DNA of 9,587 bases from Eubacterium sp. (GTDB lineage Bacteria; Bacillota; Clostridia; Lachnospirales; Lachnospiraceae): the NCBI GenBank assembly GCA_017616955.1, contig JAFZXD010000190.1:1-9587 (forward strand). The letters are read 5' to 3'. The translations under genes were made by a program, and so were the position numbers. The notes below the pieces were generated by a model. That model did not search any database. It was not told the DNA's origin and saw only the letters and a list, made by a program, of their open reading frames with translations. Each line of letters begins with the position of its first letter. Within the stretch, counting starts at the first letter, position 1. Shown here piece after piece: positions 6,478 to 9,587 of this stretch.

Positions 6478-8001
6478 ATGAACATATGTAAAAATCTATT
6501 CATAGAATCAAAAAAACATAAGCATCGATTCACTCTGCTTATATTGATAGGTACCATTCTGGCGGAAATGTTTTTCATATACGGAAACTATCATTCCAAA
6601 GCCGGAATGAAAGACGGATGGCTTATCCTCTTTTACAGTTTCCCTCTTATGAATACCTTGTTCCTTCCAATAGTCATAGCAGGACTTTCATCCAGACTAA
6701 TGGATATCGAACATAAAGGGGATATGTTGAAATCTCTGTATACATTTTCAACTCCCAAGAAGATATTCTATACCAAATACTTATACGGAACACTTTCCAT
6801 AGTATTTCTTATGATAATTCAAGGTATATCAATCTATGTTAATGCCCATATGCTGGATTTCAAAACTGAATTTCCGATCAAATATACATTCATTCTGGAA
6901 TTCAATACATTTGTAACCTGCATGACACTGTTCACAATCCATATGATTCTATCATTCTTTATCAAGAGTCAGGCTGTCAGTATTTCTGTAGGTATTGTTG
7001 GTAGTTTTATAGGGCTTTTCAGTGCTTATCTCCCACAGTCTATCTTTCAGAAGCTTTTGCCTTGGGGAACATTTACGACCTCTCTCTTTATCGGATATGA
7101 TTGGGACAGAGAAACTCGTGAAACATCCTGGTACCTTATGGAGCCGGATTTTTCATCAGCTTTCGTCTGTATCGGATGGATCATCATATTGACAATAGTA
7201 ACTATGTTCCTGCTGAAAAATGCAGCCGTAGAAGAACACGAACACAAGAGTCAGTCTAACGGAAAGACCAGAAACATATTCCTTCATAAACGCCCGGTTG
7301 AAATCCTTAAGTTAAAGGGTTCTCCGGCATGGATAGCATTCTTTGTCGTGCCTGTCATTTCCGCAGTTATCGGAACCTTCAATTACACCAGTAATCTGGA
7401 GATTCTGACCGAAGGCTGGAAATCTTTATGGACTCAGCATACACTGTTTCTGTGCTACTTCTTTATGCCGATCATAATCGGACTGTTTGTCGGATGCATC
7501 TGGAGAATCGAACATAACGGTACAAATATGAATATTCTGATGACCCATCGCAAACCGATACAGCTCATACTCAGCAAATATGTAGCTACTTGTTTCATAA
7601 CCACACTTTCGATCATATGGATCATAGTTGTATATATTGTATCCGGTTTGATCATACATATGAATACTCCGCTTCCTTCGGAAATGATCATGTGGGTACT
7701 GATGGGAACTCTGGGAGCTTATGTAATATGTTCATTCCAGATCTTTGCGGCACTGATTATCAGAAACTTCATTCTGCCGATAATCATCGCATTCCTGGGA
7801 TCAATGGCGGGACTGTTCTGTATGTCCAAAAAACACCCATACCTGACTCCTTATTCATTATTTGATATAGCGCTGGATCAGAACGGAACCAAAGATATAA
7901 ACGTGGGACACTTTGTAGTGTCATCAGTATTATTCATCGCATTCTTCTTATTGATCTCAGTGATCTATCTATCAAAAACAGATACTAAAACACACGAGTA
8001 A
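6478..8001 (+). CDS. ABC-2-type permease, apparent fusion of two LanE/LanG-like subunits
   Basis: Membrane subunit of the exporter, partner of the ATPase just upstream. It has 507 residues, about twice the usual 200-250 of LanE, LanG or BcrB permeases, and seems to be two homologous halves joined by a charged, probably cytoplasmic linker (about 250-280, AVEEHEHKSQSNGK). Landmarks repeat with an offset near 265: IEHKG (77-81) and IEHNG (344-348), followed by K-L-Y-T-F-S-T-P-K-K and N-I-L-M-T-H-R-K-P; then TKYL (99-102) and SKYV (366-369); then LLPWGTFTTS (193-202) and LTPYSLFDIA (456-465). Each half has about six hydrophobic segments, at roughly 18-36, 52-72, 103-121, 142-161, 167-184 and 228-246 in the first half. 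A GGAG (6463-6466) at the end of the ATPase gene serves as its ribosome binding site. There is no stop or frameshift at the junction. A terminator follows 7 nt after the stop. Function in peptide resistance is inferred. Confidence 0.9.
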   Translation: MNICKNLFIESKKHKHRFTLLILIGTILAEMFFIYGNYHSKAGMKDGWLILFYSFPLMNTLFLPIVIAGLSSRLMDIEHKGDMLKSLYTFSTPKKIFYTKYLYGTLSIVFLMIIQGISIYVNAHMLDFKTEFPIKYTFILEFNTFVTCMTLFTIHMILSFFIKSQAVSISVGIVGSFIGLFSAYLPQSIFQKLLPWGTFTTSLFIGYDWDRETRETSWYLMEPDFSSAFVCIGWIIILTIVTMFLLKNAAVEEHEHKSQSNGKTRNIFLHKRPVEILKLKGSPAWIAFFVVPVISAVIGTFNYTSNLEILTEGWKSLWTQHTLFLCYFFMPIIIGLFVGCIWRIEHNGTNMNILMTHRKPIQLILSKYVATCFITTLSIIWIIVVYIVSGLIIHMNTPLPSEMIMWVLMGTLGAYVICSFQIFAALIIRNFILPIIIAFLGSMAGLFCMSKKHPYLTPYSLFDIALDQNGTKDINVGHFVVSSVLFIAFFLLISVIYLSKTDTKTHE

Positions 8002-8008
8002 AAAAACG

Positions 8009-8042
8009 GGACACCTTCCGGATTCAATTCCGGAAAGTGTCC
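8009..8042. terminator. Bidirectional terminator between the permease and GH35 genes
   Basis: A 14-bp stem with one mismatch (GGACAC-C-TTCCGGA against TCCGGAA-A-GTGTCC) closes a 6-nt loop. On the minus strand it is followed by CGTTTTTT, a good U-tract for the GH35 transcript; on the plus strand by TTATCTTTT, a weaker one for the ABC transporter transcript. It lies between the stop codons of two convergent genes (plus-strand TAA at 7999-8001, minus-strand TAG at 8071-8069). Confidence 0.88.
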
Positions 8043-8068
8043 TTATCTTTTACTAAATATTTATCTTA

Positions 8069-9587
8069 CTATACAAGTTCTAATCCATATTCCTTAAACA
8101 TAGCGGCTATATCATCTCCGGTTCCTTTAAGTGGGATTATCTTTTCATTTACTTCCCTGATCTTAACGGATATAAGCTCTGCATAGTTCTCACTCTTCTC
8201 AGCTCTTCCGGCCATAGTAGATGAAACATCAACTACGACATCCTTCTTGGTTGGTGTAATGAACAGAGTATATTCATCACCCTTCTTTGCCTCGATCTCT
8301 TTAAGTCCTGTATCCCAGATAGCCGTATTTGAGAAATTATCGCTGACAAGTGTTCCTCTCTTATCAAACAGATTACCTATATCACCTCTGTAGTCTATCT
8401 GAAGAAGAGTATCCTTAGCATTTTCATTCAGTTCAGGAATAGTGATCACATATCTGCTAGGTCCACACTGTCTTGCAGACAGCTCAACAGCTTCATTACT
8501 TATCTCCTCTATATGAATGTTCTCACCGTCATAGAACGCAACCTTCTCAGATAAAAATGCCAAAGTAGTTCCGTTATGTTCAATCTCTGTATAAGCAAAG
8601 CTTTCTTTTCTTGTCAGGACAACAAATGTAACATCCTTGCCGCCACACTGTTTTACAAAACTGTCACGCTGATTTTTATTTATAACATATTCATCACCGT
8701 CTTCGAATACAAATCTTCCCTGCATTCCTTCAGGAACGAAGAATACATATGTTATCTTATCACCGTCTTTTAAAACAGAAAGAGGCTGAGCAGTTGCGTA
8801 TTTAAGTACAGTTCCTTCTATCTCCATATTAAACGGAAGTATTGCAGACTCTCCTGCAGAAAGAGATATGTCGTCATATGAGATCACTTCATCTCTCAAA
8901 GTTATCGATACAGACTCTCCTGTCTTATCCTTTAACTCAGCATGATCCTGATAGTTGTTGATAAAGAGGAATCCTTTTTTTCCGTCAGTTCTTACTGCGA
9001 ATCTCAATGTATCCTGATCTTCAGGCTCGATATCCTGATTTCCTTCAGGAAGCATTGTAATCATATCGCAGAGCTGCTCTGTAAAATGCTTTGCAAAAAG
9101 ATGAATAGTACGAAGTCTGAAGAAACTCGGACGAAGCTGACCATACTCTCCAATAGGTGCCTGATAGTCATAAGATATCTTTGGACACTGAAACTCGTTG
9201 AGGTACTCTGTTCTTTCTCCATGAGGGTTATGACCACCTCTGTACATATAGTATCCAAGGAAATTACAACCACCGGCCATCTTTATATTTGCCATAGCAT
9301 CTACTGATTCATACGGAAGTATAAATCTGTAGTTATAATAGTTCATCATTCCTCCACCCATCTCACAGCAGGCATATGGCATAGTACCCGGATCATAGGT
9401 AGGATCAAAGTTATATGTTTTCGGATTATCGCTGTTATGATTATCTCTGTAGATGTACTCAGGAGTTGCCGGATGTACATAATCGCATTTATAGAACATC
9501 CATGGCCAGAAGGCATATCCTCCCCAAAGAGGCATCATCTCATCAGTCGGAGTAGCAGCTCCTCCCCATCCGGTACATGTATAGAAA
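8069..9587 (-). CDS. GH35-type beta-galactosidase, C-terminal part (5' end outside window)
   Basis: Glycoside hydrolase likely to release beta-linked galactose from oligo- or polysaccharides. The reading frame is open through the right edge; 505 residues are visible, so the start and the first half of the catalytic barrel, including the acid/base glutamate, are missing. The visible barrel part opens with FYTCTGWGGA, then PYACCEMGGG, whose glutamate (codon 9364-9362) is my candidate nucleophile, then GYYMYRGGHNPHG and SYDYQAPIGEYGQLR, the counterparts of the family's YM-x-GGTN and YDYDAPxxEYG motifs. Beyond that come beta-sandwich segments: GFLFINNYQ, ILPFNMEIEG, ATAQPLSVL, and a jelly-roll-like stretch YRGDIGNLF ... 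LVSDNFSN ... WDTGLKEIE near the end. The first in-frame ATG in view (9538) is internal, because upstream codons match the family. It ends 26 nt from a shared terminator. The GH35 call is strong; exact substrate and cell location are unknown. Confidence 0.85.
   Translation of the reverse strand, partial: FYTCTGWGGAATPTDEMMPLWGGYAFWPWMFYKCDYVHPATPEYIYRDNHNSDNPKTYNFDPTYDPGTMPYACCEMGGGMMNYYNYRFILPYESVDAMANIKMAGGCNFLGYYMYRGGHNPHGERTEYLNEFQCPKISYDYQAPIGEYGQLRPSFFRLRTIHLFAKHFTEQLCDMITMLPEGNQDIEPEDQDTLRFAVRTDGKKGFLFINNYQDHAELKDKTGESVSITLRDEVISYDDISLSAGESAILPFNMEIEGTVLKYATAQPLSVLKDGDKITYVFFVPEGMQGRFVFEDGDEYVINKNQRDSFVKQCGGKDVTFVVLTRKESFAYTEIEHNGTTLAFLSEKVAFYDGENIHIEEISNEAVELSARQCGPSRYVITIPELNENAKDTLLQIDYRGDIGNLFDKRGTLVSDNFSNTAIWDTGLKEIEAKKGDEYTLFITPTKKDVVVDVSSTMAGRAEKSENYAELISVKIREVNEKIIPLKGTGDDIAAMFKEYGLELV

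Noticed and set aside
7426..7865. Several short frames on both strands inside the permease gene
   Set aside because: All are out-of-frame shadows of the second permease half, without start signals.
8942..9307. Plus-strand open frame of 121 codons
   Set aside because: Antisense to conserved GH35 segments (GEYGQLR, GYYMYRGG); a shadow of that gene.
1..9587. Mobile element, CRISPR array or att site
   Set aside because: No transposase or integrase, no regularly spaced repeats of CRISPR size, and no flanking terminal repeats or tRNA fragment were seen.

Overview
The window reads as a piece of a Firmicutes chromosome, most likely Clostridia and probably Lachnospiraceae (Butyrivibrio/Roseburia-like). 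The signs are moderate-to-low GC (about 40% by eye), strong GGAGG ribosome binding sites, sigma-A-type promoters, a LacI-like-sensor/GGDEF protein, a BcrA/LanF-type ABC transporter with its own two-component system, and a GH35-type glycosidase. The genus is inferred from style and family content only. No mobile element, CRISPR array, rRNA or tRNA was seen.

Layout, left to right. (1) 1-1600, minus: a SulP-family anion permease with a C-terminal STAS domain, cut by the left edge near its C-terminus, with a good promoter of its own at 1641-1669. (2) 1673-3586, minus: a soluble diguanylate cyclase with a LacI/periplasmic-binding-protein-like sensor, a middle domain and an intact GGDEF domain, behind an extended -10 promoter and a 16-bp tandem duplication that covers its ribosome binding site and start codon. 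(3) 3704-5556, minus: a response regulator followed almost without gap by its sensor kinase and a terminator. (4) 5557-5751: a 195-bp divergent control region with an array of GTAA half-sites on an 11-bp period upstream of the plus-strand promoter. (5) 5752-8001, plus: an ABC ATPase of the bacitracin/lantibiotic-immunity type (E in place of the Q-loop glutamine) and a 507-residue permease that looks like two ABC-2 permease subunits fused head to tail. (6) 8009-8042: a bidirectional terminator. (7) 8069 to the right edge, minus: the C-terminal part of a GH35-type beta-galactosidase.

The central unit, 3704-8001, is the most coherent system: a membrane kinase with an extracytoplasmic domain of about 120 residues, an OmpR/PhoB-type regulator, and a divergently transcribed two-gene exporter. 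By family analogy (CprRK/CprABC of Clostridioides difficile, LanFEG immunity systems, BcrAB) it is best read as a sense-and-respond module against a cationic peptide antibiotic or lantibiotic. The fused permease and the periodic operator array are its distinctive points. The GGDEF, SulP and GH35 genes appear to be separate transcription units.
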